This document shows, one piece after another, positions 27,012 through 34,979 of a DNA stretch of 64,000 bases. The notes under the pieces are model-generated. The model made no database searches, was not told the origin of the DNA, and saw only the letters and a list, made by a program, of their open reading frames with translations. Location of the stretch: positions 44,961 through 108,960 of the forward strand of contig NZ_BAGL01000019.1 in the NCBI RefSeq assembly GCF_000308875.1, in the 5' to 3' direction. The stretch's first letter is position 1, and each line of letters opens with the position of its first letter. Made by a program: the position numbers and the translations under genes. Source of the DNA: Nocardia transvalensis NBRC 15921 (lineage in GTDB: Bacteria; Actinomycetota; Actinomycetes; Mycobacteriales; Mycobacteriaceae).

Positions 27012-29309
27012 ATGGCGCTCGTCAAAACACGCCCGCACTACAACGTCGTCTTCGCGGTGCTGCTGCTCGGAATCTCCGCGTACGCGCTGCTGCAGTCGAT
27101 GGTCGTGCCGGTGCTGTCGCTGCTGATCCCGGCGCTGCATACCGACCAGAACACGGCGACCTGGCTGATGACCGGTTATCTGCTGTCCGCCTCGGTCGCG
27201 ACGCCGATCCTCGGCCGGATCGGCGACAAGGTCGGCAAGGAGAGGATGCTCGTCGTCACGCTGGTCGCCCTGGCGGTCGGATCGCTGCTCGCCGCGCTGA
27301 CCGACTCCATCGGGGTCATGATCGTCGCGCGTGTGATCCAGGGCCTCGGTGGCGGCGTGATCCCGCTGGCGTTCGGCATCATCCGCGACGAGTTCCCGGC
27401 GCGGAAGCTGCACGGCGCGGTGGGCATCGCCTCCTCGCTGATCGCCGTCGGATCCGGGGTGGGCCTGGTGCTGGCCGGTCCGATCGTCGATCACCTGAAC
27501 TACCACTGGCTGTTCTGGGTGCCGATGATCATCACGACGATCGCGGCCGTGGCCGCGGTGCTGTTCGTGCCCGAATCCCCGGTGCGCAGTCCGGGCCGGA
27601 TCAACTGGGGTGCGGCGCTGCTGCTGTCGGCCTGGCTGGTGGCGCTGTTGCTCGCGGTCAGCAAGGGTCCGGCGTGGGGCTGGGGTTCGGGGCTGACGCT
27701 CGGGCTGTTCGCGCTCGCGATCGTCACCCTCATCGCCTGGGTCGTGGTCGAGCTGAAGTCGCACACCCCGCTGATCGATATGCGGACGATGCGCATCCCC
27801 GCGGTGTGGACGACCAACCTGGTGGCCGTGCTGACCGGCGCCGCGATGTACGCGATGATGACCTTCCTGCCGCAGCTGCTGCAGACGAACAAGTCGGTCG
27901 CCGGGTACGGGCTGAGCGCGAGCATCACACAGTCCGGGCTGTACATGCTGCCGCTGTCGCTCGCCATGTTCGTCATCGGCCTGTCGATCGGGCCGCTGGC
28001 CGCGCGGATCAGCCCCAAGTACATCGTGCTGTTCGGCAGCCTCATCACCATTCCGGCCTTCGCGCTGCTCGCCCTCGGCCACAACCACAGCTGGGGCGTG
28101 TATCTCGCGGGCGCGCTGCTCGGTATCGGTATCGGCCTGGCGTTCTCCTCGATGCCGGCCATCATCGTCGCGGCCGTGCCGCCCGCCCAGACCGGCGCGG
28201 CCACCGGGATGAACGCCAACGTCCGCACGGTCGGCGGCGCGATCGGGAGCGCGATCTGCTCGGTCATCCTGACCTCGGGCGCGCATACCGCGCACGGGCT
28301 GCCCGCGGATTCCAGCTACAGCAATGTGTTCTGGTTCCTGGGTGGCGTCTCCGTGCTGGCGGCGGCCGCGGCCGTGATCGTCCCGGCCGTGCGGGCGCAC
28401 GATCCGCAGGCGGAGGTCGCGTCCTCCGAGCCCGCGGCCCCGGCCGAGGTCGGTGATACGGCGTTCGAGGACGCGCTGGCAGGCGCCGGTGCGATGGCGG
28501 CGCCCCAGGCGGTCGTCGCGGAGGTGCCCTACGAGGGCCCGGTGATCGGCGGACGCGTCAGCCGCGAGAACGGACGGCCGGTGCCGGATGTGGCGCTGAC
28601 GCTGATCGACCAACGGGGACATCAGGTTTCGCGGTCGGCGACCACCTCGGACGGCGACTATCGCATCGATGCGCCGGAGACCGGCAGCTACGTGCTGATC
28701 GCGTCCTCGGCGGGGCACAGTCCCGTCGCGGTGAACGTCGTCGCCGGATCGCGGCCGCAGCGGATGGATCTCACGCTGCCGAGTTCGGGTGTGCTGTCGG
28801 GTGCGGTACACCGCGCGGGCGACGGTGAGCCGATCGCGGGCGCCACGGTCACGCTGACCGATACGCGCGGCGAGGTCGTCGGCGCGGCCGTCACCGCGGG
28901 TGACGGGACCTACGTCTGCCGCGGCGTGCTGCCGGGGACGCACACCGTGGTCGTCGTCGCCGAGCGGATGCGGCCGAACGCCGCGACCCTGACCGTGCCG
29001 GAGAGCGGCGTGCTGCGCTACGACGCCGAGCTGGAGTCGATGGCCGTGCTCGGCGGCGCGGTGCGGGCCGGCGAACGGGTGGTGTCGAACGCGCAGGTGT
29101 CCGTGCTGGATCCGGGCGGCGATCTGGTCGCGACCGTGCACACCGACGACGACGGCCGCTATCAGGTCCCCGATCTGCCCGCCGGGCAGTATGTGGTCGT
29201 CGCCCGCGGGTATCCGTCGGTGACCACCAGTGTCCGGGTGTCCGATCAGGTGAGTACGCACGATGTGGAACTCGGCTACGACGACGCGATGCGGCTGCCC
29301 GTACGGTAG
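27012..29309 (+). CDS. MFS transporter fused to carboxypeptidase-regulatory-like repeats
   Basis: Fusion protein of about 765 residues. Residues 1-470 are a 14-helix DHA2-type major facilitator drug/proton antiporter (TGYLLSASVATPILGRIGDKVGK and RVIQGLGGGVIPLAFGI are antiporter motifs). After a linker, about residues 510-765 contain three tandem beta-sandwich repeats of the carboxypeptidase-regulatory-like type (VIGGRVSRENGRPVPDVALTL; LSGAVHRAGDGEPIAGATVTL; LGGAVRAGERVVSNAQVSVL). Substrate unknown; export is likely. ATG 27012 or TTG 27006 could start it. The downstream TetR on the same strand and the upstream palindromes point to inducible efflux. Confidence 0.87.
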   Translation: MALVKTRPHYNVVFAVLLLGISAYALLQSMVVPVLSLLIPALHTDQNTATWLMTGYLLSASVATPILGRIGDKVGKERMLVVTLVALAVGSLLAALTDSIGVMIVARVIQGLGGGVIPLAFGIIRDEFPARKLHGAVGIASSLIAVGSGVGLVLAGPIVDHLNYHWLFWVPMIITTIAAVAAVLFVPESPVRSPGRINWGAALLLSAWLVALLLAVSKGPAWGWGSGLTLGLFALAIVTLIAWVVVELKSHTPLIDMRTMRIPAVWTTNLVAVLTGAAMYAMMTFLPQLLQTNKSVAGYGLSASITQSGLYMLPLSLAMFVIGLSIGPLAARISPKYIVLFGSLITIPAFALLALGHNHSWGVYLAGALLGIGIGLAFSSMPAIIVAAVPPAQTGAATGMNANVRTVGGAIGSAICSVILTSGAHTAHGLPADSSYSNVFWFLGGVSVLAAAAAVIVPAVRAHDPQAEVASSEPAAPAEVGDTAFEDALAGAGAMAAPQAVVAEVPYEGPVIGGRVSRENGRPVPDVALTLIDQRGHQVSRSATTSDGDYRIDAPETGSYVLIASSAGHSPVAVNVVAGSRPQRMDLTLPSSGVLSGAVHRAGDGEPIAGATVTLTDTRGEVVGAAVTAGDGTYVCRGVLPGTHTVVVVAERMRPNAATLTVPESGVLRYDAELESMAVLGGAVRAGERVVSNAQVSVLDPGGDLVATVHTDDDGRYQVPDLPAGQYVVVARGYPSVTTSVRVSDQVSTHDVELGYDDAMRLPVR

Positions 29310-29367
29310 TCGGATATCCGGCGCGGGTGAGCCGCGCCGCCCCGGCAGTTGAGGAGTCGATCGCGCC

Positions 29368-30105
29368 ATGACCGACCCGCACGAGTCCGCCGACAGCCGC
29401 CCGGTGCGCCGGGATGTCGTCCGCAACCGGCAGGCCCTGCTGGCGGCCGCCAAAGAGGTGTACGCCGAGCAGGGGCTGGGCGCCGGGGTCGAGGAGATCG
29501 CGCGCCGGGCGGGTCTGGGCATGGGCACCCTGTACCGGCATTTCCCGACGAAGAAGGATCTGCTGCTCACGTTGCGGCAGGAGATCCTCGCCGATATGTC
29601 CAGCCGCGTCGCCGCGACGGCCGCCGCCCAGCCACCGGGGCGTCGGTTGGAGGCATGCCTGTGGACCCTGTGCGCGGAGATGCGGTCACACCACTGTGAT
29701 CGCGAATTGCTGTGGCAGGCTTTCCCTTTGGACGACGATCCCGGCAGGCCGCAGTTCTGGGCGTTGATCGGCTCGTCGCTGCGGGAGGCGCAGGAGGCCG
29801 GGCGTATTCGCGACGATCTGACCCTGACCGATGTCTTTCTCTGCGTGGTGTCCGTGCGCGGTCTGCTCGAGGACACCGCCGAGCGCGCGCCGGACGCGTG
29901 GAAGCGGCACCTGTCCCTGCAATTGGCCGGATTCCTGCCCGGCGCACCGGCTCTGGACTATCCGCCCGCCGACGAATCGCTCGTGGCGACCGGATTGCAG
30001 CGGCGGCCGGTCACGCCGAAGTCGTCCGCCCGCGCAGCCACTGCGCAATCGCCGCCAGCGCCGAAATCAACGACACCGCACCGGCCGTCCACGCCGAGGT
30101 CGTGA
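29368..30105 (+). CDS. TetR-family regulator of the MFS gene
   Basis: TetR regulator of 245 residues. The helix-turn-helix region (VVRNRQALLAAAKEVYAEQG; VEEIARRAGLGMGTLYRHFPTKKDLL) is close to the consensus. The C-terminal 30 residues are low-complexity Ser/Pro/Thr/Arg and overlap the 3' end of the opposite membrane-protein gene by 95 bases, so the tail may be newly acquired. It lies 58 bases after the MFS fusion gene and probably senses its substrate. Confidence 0.85.
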   Translation: MTDPHESADSRPVRRDVVRNRQALLAAAKEVYAEQGLGAGVEEIARRAGLGMGTLYRHFPTKKDLLLTLRQEILADMSSRVAATAAAQPPGRRLEACLWTLCAEMRSHHCDRELLWQAFPLDDDPGRPQFWALIGSSLREAQEAGRIRDDLTLTDVFLCVVSVRGLLEDTAERAPDAWKRHLSLQLAGFLPGAPALDYPPADESLVATGLQRRPVTPKSSARAATAQSPPAPKSTTPHRPSTPRS

Positions 30106-30628
30106 AACTCGCGGTGGCGTAGTCGACTTGCCGGACTCCCGGTGCGGGATAGTCCCCGTTTCCCATGGCCCACCGCATGATCAATCCTGCCTGTGTACCC
30201 AGGTCCCGGTACGAGGTGATTCCGACGGCCGCCCGGATCTCCTCCAGCTTGTTGTTCAGGTGGATGATGATGACCAGGACCAGTCCCGCCTGCGCCAGCG
30301 AGGCCCCCACCGCCAGCCTGGTCAATACCGTACTGCGCGCACGGATATTCGCCGCGACGGCGAACGCGGTGACCACCGCGACCGCACAGGCCAGTACGGC
30401 CCACGTCCCGTTGATCTGTGGCCGCGGGGGTGGCGATCCCGCCCACAGGTTCACCAAGGTGTGCGAAACCTTGTATCCGCCAAAGGCATCGGCCTTGATG
30501 GTCCCGTCTCGCCCGACACCGACCACCCAGCTGGTGAACATCAGATACAGGGTGACGATGCTCCCGGCGGCGGCAGCGAGGTAACCCCAATACCCGCCCA
30601 AGTCCCGCAGTCTGTGCGAAACCGCCAC
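30011..30628 (-). CDS. Four-helix membrane protein, start uncertain
   Basis: Hydrophobic protein of about 205 residues with helices near 16-35 (YLAAAAGSIVTLYLMFTSWV), 69-87, 97-119 and the C-terminus (TAGAVSLISALAAIAQWL). No family is recognised. The open frame continues to 30877, but that part overlaps the divergent nucleotidyltransferase and has many A/T third codon positions. Codons become GC3-rich from about GTG 30628, which is taken as the start with low certainty. The 3' end overlaps the convergent TetR gene. Confidence 0.6.
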   Translation of the reverse strand: MAVSHRLRDLGGYWGYLAAAAGSIVTLYLMFTSWVVGVGRDGTIKADAFGGYKVSHTLVNLWAGSPPPRPQINGTWAVLACAVAVVTAFAVAANIRARSTVLTRLAVGASLAQAGLVLVIIIHLNNKLEEIRAAVGITSYRDLGTQAGLIMRWAMGNGDYPAPGVRQVDYATASFTTSAWTAGAVSLISALAAIAQWLRGRTTSA

Positions 30629-30813
30629 CTCACCACGCCGAAGCCGAGCGGTTCCACCAGTGGTATGAACGGCCTCGTCGACTCGAATCTTGTTCCCCTG
30701 CCACGGAGTTGGCTGCACAACCCCGAAGCCTATGAGCCCCGACGCAGGCAATCCGTCAAGGAAAGTGGGCCCGCCCGACAAAAGATCATCAAGATCCGGT
30801 AGATACTCGCCAC

Positions 30814-31602
30814 GTGACCGGTCTACTTGTCGATCCCCGTTCGCTGCCCAGCGAGATCGTGCCGTACCTCGAAGCACTCGTCCGGCGCGCGAGAGACGTC
30901 TGCGGAGTTCATCTGATCAGCGTCTTCGCGAACGGGTCCGTCGCATTGGGTGACTACCGGCACGGGCGAAGCGATGTCGACCTGACTGTCGTCACCGATC
31001 CGGATCTCCCCGAAGCGGCGCTGCGTGAACTCGCCGAAGCGCTCGCCCATCCTGCCCTGCGCTGTCCCGCGGCCGGGCTCGAACTCGTGGTGTACGACTC
31101 CGGCTTCGCCGCTCGCGCTTCGGACCAAGCCGGGTACCGGCTGAATCTCAATACGGGCCCGCTGCTTCCGGCTCGGGCGGATCTCGATCCGAGCCGCTCG
31201 CCGTCGTTCTGGTTCGTCATCGACCGCGCCATCGCCTACCAGTCCGGACATCTGCTGTACGGCACCCCTGTCCGGCAAGTCCTCGCTCCGCCGACGAGGC
31301 AGGACGTAGTGGCGGCGATCCACGCCTCCGTTCTCGAACACGCTTACGGGGCAGGCCATCTCGCCGACAATCAGGTCCTCAACGGCTGCCGCTCCGTGAT
31401 GTTCTGCCGCACGGGTAACTGGCTGGCCAAGCGCAACGCGGCACACGTCCTCGCGACGTCCGAGAAACGATTCAAGCCCCTGATCGAACATGCTCTTCAA
31501 AGCTTCGAACGCCCTAGAGGGGCCGCGCTCACCCTCCCCGCCGAGGACATCCGAACCTTCCTCACCTGGGTCCGCGAACGTGTCGAGGAAACAGTGCGAT
31601 GA
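30814..31602 (+). CDS. ANT-like nucleotidyltransferase
   Basis: Nucleotidyltransferase of 262 residues. The catalytic signature GSVALGDYRHGRSDVDLTVV (GS...DxD) lies near residues 41-60. A C-terminal helical domain of DUF4111 type follows (YQSGHLLYG, CRSVMFCRTGNWLAKRNAA), so it resembles streptomycin/spectinomycin adenylyltransferases. Whether it modifies an antibiotic cannot be told from sequence. A possible -10 element GATACT (30802-30807) ends six bases before the GTG, so the mRNA may be leaderless. It marks the left side of the accessory island and its 3' end runs into a broken GntR gene. Confidence 0.8.
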   Translation: MTGLLVDPRSLPSEIVPYLEALVRRARDVCGVHLISVFANGSVALGDYRHGRSDVDLTVVTDPDLPEAALRELAEALAHPALRCPAAGLELVVYDSGFAARASDQAGYRLNLNTGPLLPARADLDPSRSPSFWFVIDRAIAYQSGHLLYGTPVRQVLAPPTRQDVVAAIHASVLEHAYGAGHLADNQVLNGCRSVMFCRTGNWLAKRNAAHVLATSEKRFKPLIEHALQSFERPRGAALTLPAEDIRTFLTWVRERVEETVR

Positions 31603-31612
31603 TCGGTTCAGC

Positions 31613-32233
31613 GTGAGCTTGCCGACTGTTCGGCAGGCCCTCGGGGTGCTGCGTGCGGAAGGGCTGATCGAGTCGCGCCATGGCATCGGATCGTTTGTCA
31701 AGGAGACGGACAGATTGCAGCGGGCGGGGTGGCGACACTACGGCCGGGCACGGGCAGATCAGAAGCTGCTCACTCCGCACCTCCGGCATGAGATCGTGTT
31801 CGCTGGCGTAGAGCCGGTGCCTGATCGTGTGGCGGATTTGTTCCCTGCTGGCACAACTCAGGTCGTGACGCGACGTCGCCACCTGTACGACAAGGAGACC
31901 GGTAGGCCGGAGGAGATCGGCGCGAGCTACATCCCAATGGATTTGGCCGCCGGTACGTACCTGGAGGAACCAACTGTCGTCCCCCAGGCGCTCTTCCTCT
32001 GCATCGAGGATCTGTCAGGCAAGCGCTACGCACGTGCGCGAGACCGCCTCATCGCCCGTCTCGCGACGGCTGATGAGTCGATGATTCTGGAACTCGCGCC
32101 CGGATCTCCTGTGGTGCATGTGATTCACTGTGCGATGGCTGAAGATGAGACCGTACTTGAGGTCGCCGAATCGATTTGGCCAGCCGAACGGACGGTAATC
32201 GTGAACGAATACCCGATCACGACCGAGAGCTAG
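31613..32233 (+). pseudogene. GntR/HutC regulator lacking part of its DNA-binding domain
   Basis: The C-terminal UTRA effector domain of HutC-type GntR regulators is complete (VFAGVEPVPDRVADLF; VTRRRHLYDKETGRPEEIGASYIPM; APGSPVVHVIH). The winged helix begins only at SLPTVRQALGVLRAEGLIESRHGIGSFV: the first helices and the LPSER-type turn are absent. In their place the frame runs back into the nucleotidyltransferase gene without a start of its own. GTG 31613 could give a 206-residue product that could not bind DNA normally. This looks like a recombination scar. Confidence 0.7.
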
Positions 32234-32236
32234 TGC

Positions 32237-32929
32237 CTACTCCTGCCCTGCTGCAGGCGGTTCGGTCGAACGTGTTTCCGGCCTTTGGCCGGAAGCCGGC
32301 AGACTGGCTTGATGTGCTTGGGCCTTTTGTTGGCTTCGTCTCGCCTTTTCTGTCAGTTTTTTAGCCTTCTTGATTAGGACTTCGAGTGCGACGTCACTGT
32401 TCTTGCAGCGGAAAGCCGGAAACATCCCTAGCTTGGCCCAGTACTGGCCTTGGGGATCTCGCCATGAGACTGCCTGTGTGCAGCATGCCGCAGGATCGTC
32501 GGGGTACTCCGCCCCGAGTGCTGGCGTCAGTTTTTCTGTAGTGTGACCATCGATTGCTTGGAAATATCGGTAAGTGATAAATTTCTGCCCTGCTGAAAAC
32601 AGAAGCAGGTCGCCGTCAGGATTCATGCACCAAAAGTGCACATCATGAATGGCGGCCGATGAAGCATTGCGGATTCTTTCCTCCGTGGCAGCCTTTGTCT
32701 CAGGCTTGAGCCCGCTCAAAAGATGGATAGCTTGGGCTTGTTCATCGCCCATTGCGCGTGTATCCAGCCACCTACGTCGGGCGTCTCGAAAGACAACACC
32801 GAGACTGATCAAGACGGCGGCGGCTGTAAGGAGAGGGCCAGCGATCGGAGCCCAAGCCTTCATCCAGTCGGCGGGCTGCCACCACTCATGGGTAGAAGGT
32901 GTTACCTGGACAACGATCGGACACGTCAC
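32237..32929 (-). CDS. Hypothetical single-pass membrane protein
   Basis: Protein of 230 residues, not recognised. One N-terminal membrane helix (about 27-46, APIAGPLLTAAAVLISLGVV) is followed by a soluble domain containing IHDVHFWCMNPDGDLL and CTQAVSWRDPQGQYWAKLG, then a Lys/Gln-rich tail. The start is GTG 32929 or ATG 32863. GC is visibly lower than in the housekeeping genes, consistent with acquired DNA. The 3' end nearly touches the convergent GntR remnant. Confidence 0.6.
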   Translation of the reverse strand: MTCPIVVQVTPSTHEWWQPADWMKAWAPIAGPLLTAAAVLISLGVVFRDARRRWLDTRAMGDEQAQAIHLLSGLKPETKAATEERIRNASSAAIHDVHFWCMNPDGDLLLFSAGQKFITYRYFQAIDGHTTEKLTPALGAEYPDDPAACCTQAVSWRDPQGQYWAKLGMFPAFRCKNSDVALEVLIKKAKKLTEKARRSQQKAQAHQASLPASGQRPETRSTEPPAAGQE

Positions 32930-33180
32930 ATCGAGAATCTTTCCACCTGTACTTGCGAACGGCGCGATATCCGACCGATCTTGCCCCCTCCTGCCAACCG
33001 CCGGTCGCCGATCGAATCGCCACTACCTGATCATCCCGCGCGGTGCCGGTCGTTTCTCGTCCTGGTGTCGTCTTTCCCCCCTCGTCAAGTCCCTTTCTAT
33101 GTCCAGTAATCGTCGTCTTGTCCCCCGTCGTGTCTTGTCCCGCCCCTCGTTTCCTCTCCGCCAGCTACACGCACTCAACT

Positions 33181-33255
33181 GCCTTGCCTGCCCGCACAGG
33201 GTCACTCCAGTCGCCCGCAGGGTGGGTGGAGTGACCCTGTGCGGGCAGGCAAGGC
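33181..33255. repeat. 29-bp perfect inverted repeat
   Basis: Arms 33181-33209 and 33227-33255 are exactly complementary over 29 bases (the left arm begins GCCTTGCCTGCCCGCACAGG), with a 17-base loop. No run of T follows on either strand. It is too long and perfect for an ordinary terminator in this genome, so it may be a mobile-element end or a recently expanded hairpin. Confidence 0.85.
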
Positions 33256-33302
33256 ACCCACGGCAAACCGGCTGGTGGGCGGGAAAACGGGGGCGCACAG
33301 GC

Positions 33303-33324
33303 CGATGTCAACTCATTGACATCG
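33303..33324 (-). terminator. Hairpin downstream of the PIN gene
   Basis: CGATGTCAA (33303-33311) pairs exactly with TTGACATCG (33316-33324) around a four-base loop. It lies 12 bases beyond the stop of the minus-strand PIN-domain gene, so termination is the likely role. No clear U-tract follows. Confidence 0.5.
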
Positions 33325-33336
33325 ACAATGCTTCCC

Positions 33337-34623
33337 TCATGTATGACTCAAGGCGCTATCAATTGCCTCCAAGAGACGAGGATCATCCTGGTGGCCGGCC
33401 CACCTTACGAAGATGGTCGGATTCATTCCGGTCCAATGAGATATTGGCAGAGGATCCACATCCGAAAAATTGTTCATGACCACGATCACTGGTTGCTGTT
33501 GCTCGGCTGCCATACTAGCGAGTCGCCGCACTTCCTTGATGCTGACACCATGCCTGAAGTATTTAATTACAATGGCTACGGATTTTTCTTCGGTCTCAAC
33601 AATGTAGTCGATGAAGCCGCCATCTATAGGCTCGGAAATAATGTATTCCGGTTTCCGGCGAATTATTGTTTGAAAGATTTCGTGCGCGTAAGTGCGAGCC
33701 CTTAACGTCGTCGATGTGTGTCGCGAGGGTTGTTGCTGTGTCGCGTCGACCTGCTTAATGGTAGCTTCGTCCACCTTTATATCTAGGTAGCGTTCTGTCA
33801 AGCGTAAGAACCCGGTCAGGGTTGTCTGATGGTAAGGTTGCTCCGTCTTCGTCGCCATCTCTGAACGTAGTTCAGGTCGAGGCCCTAGTATCTTATCGTC
33901 CGGCCCCTTTCGGTACCAGTCTTCCTTTTCGTCGTTGGTAACAAAAAGTAGTGGCCGGCTGCTGCTTTCTGCGAAATCCAGCAGTTCGCACCAAATGAGA
34001 TAATCGCCTTCTGGCCTGATCTTCTTGTTCGCCCCTTCGGCATCCTTATACCCAGGTGGCGTACGCTTTGTGTAACGTTTCGAAGCCTCGGCTACTCGCT
34101 CTCTCAGTATTTCCTCACTCGGCTTCTTGCCGATTTTATCCGGTGTGTTGAAGAGTGCATCCAGAGCGGCGCGTACGGGATCTCCATCGCTAATGGTTTT
34201 GAAGTCGATGACGTGCTCTTTAGCGAGCTTGGAAAGCTCTTCGGAGAGTGAAGCTATGAGTTTTTCAAGTTTTTCTACTGGTATTCTTCGAACTCTCGGG
34301 TCGGATATCTGCTGCTCAAATTTCGCCTTGAGTTGACGGCCATGCTTCGCCGTTTCCTCCGCAAGCTCGGTATAAACTCGGCTCTGATCATGCGCATTGC
34401 TCAACCGATTGCGTTGGTATTCAAGGCCTACCTGGTACGGCAACCATAGTCGATCGCGAATAGAGGGCGCTGCCAAGGCAGACAACACCTGTTGGCGCTG
34501 TTGGTCGCCGAGACGATACAGATGGTGCAGCACATTGGCGTCAAGTGAGATCGACCCAGTCTCAACCACAGCGCGGAGGGTCTGCTCGTCTAGCTGATAC
34601 CACTCTGGGAAGGCGTGTCTCAT
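33337..34623 (-). CDS. PIN_8-domain protein with nuclease-like C-terminus
   Basis: Protein of 428 residues. The N-terminal half matches PIN_8-type ribonuclease domains: LDANVLHHLYR (acidic D28), LPYQVGLEYQRNR, then GDYLIWCELLDFA and LFVTNDEKEDWY supply the other acidic positions. Coiled-coil-like helices lie between. The C-terminal 125 residues (GGFIDYIVETEEKSVAIVIKYF) resemble a PD-(D/E)xK fold, but the usual Glu before x-Lys appears replaced (VIK). PIN_8 proteins occur in defence islands, so antiphage or toxin-like activity is plausible (inference). The gene is AT-rich for this window and lies 193 bases from the tRNA-Arg 3' end. Confidence 0.75.
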   Translation of the reverse strand: MRHAFPEWYQLDEQTLRAVVETGSISLDANVLHHLYRLGDQQRQQVLSALAAPSIRDRLWLPYQVGLEYQRNRLSNAHDQSRVYTELAEETAKHGRQLKAKFEQQISDPRVRRIPVEKLEKLIASLSEELSKLAKEHVIDFKTISDGDPVRAALDALFNTPDKIGKKPSEEILRERVAEASKRYTKRTPPGYKDAEGANKKIRPEGDYLIWCELLDFAESSSRPLLFVTNDEKEDWYRKGPDDKILGPRPELRSEMATKTEQPYHQTTLTGFLRLTERYLDIKVDEATIKQVDATQQQPSRHTSTTLRARTYAHEIFQTIIRRKPEYIISEPIDGGFIDYIVETEEKSVAIVIKYFRHGVSIKEVRRLASMAAEQQQPVIVVMNNFSDVDPLPISHWTGMNPTIFVRWAGHQDDPRLLEAIDSALSHT

Positions 34624-34780
34624 GTACTGGCCACTTGTACTGGGCTACAAGCCGCCAGCGCGAGCCGGTCCTTTGGCTTCTCCGGGGAGTTGTGCGACAT
34701 ACGTGCGATAGGCGTCGGCAAAACGCGGCGAATGACGGTCACTCAGGGGTACTCCATCCGAGCTGACTCTCCGTTGTACA

Positions 34781-34811
34781 AAGCCACCTACCAGCAGTTG
34801 GTAGGTGGCTT
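34781..34811 (-). terminator. Hairpin after tRNA-Arg
   Basis: AAGCCACCTACCA (34781-34793) pairs with TGGTAGGTGGCTT (34799-34811) over 13 bases with a five-base loop. It begins four bases beyond the tRNA-Arg 3' end, as expected for the terminator of that transcript, though without a T-run. Confidence 0.7.
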
Positions 34812-34815
34812 AGGG

Positions 34816-34888
34816 TGCCCTCGGCAGGATTCGAACCTGCGGCCTTCTGCTCCGGAGGCAGACGCTCTATCCCCTGAGCTACGAGGGC
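34816..34888 (-). tRNA. tRNA-Arg (CCG)
   Basis: 73-nt cloverleaf on the minus strand. Acceptor GCCCTCG pairs with CGAGGGC, anticodon loop CTCCGGA gives anticodon CCG, the TPsiC arm contains GGTTCGAATCC, and the discriminator is A. CCA is not encoded. It is close to argS, as in mycobacteria. The accessory island occupies its 3' side, the side where integrases usually insert. Confidence 0.95.
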
Positions 34889-34979
34889 GGGGTGGACCCG
34901 CTCGTCACATCGTCCGATCGGGCTGGGAAAGCGTATCGCATCCGGGCTCGCGCGCCAAAAAGCAGGGGTGAGCGGGGTG

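Larger units (their letters stand above)
32930..33336. other. Non-coding stretch of 407 bases
   Basis: No convincing gene on either strand: open frames here have no ribosome site and run opposite to the flanking genes. It holds a 29-bp perfect inverted repeat (33181-33255) and a smaller hairpin (33303-33324). A C/T-rich stretch around 33065-33165 contains two CGT(G)TCTTGTCCC-like words. Confidence 0.5.

Noticed and set aside
26985..29876. 963-codon open frame on the minus strand
   Set aside because: Antisense to the MFS fusion and TetR genes, both of which have clear domains; the composition is His/Arg/Gly-rich.
30629..30877. N-terminal extension of the 30011 membrane protein
   Set aside because: It overlaps the divergent nucleotidyltransferase and loses GC-rich third positions, so it is probably not translated.
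34816..34888. Duplicated tRNA-Arg 3' end as an attachment site for the island
   Set aside because: I looked for a second copy of the tRNA 3' segment between 30 and 34.8 kb and found only chance matches of about eight bases; no integrase gene is present.
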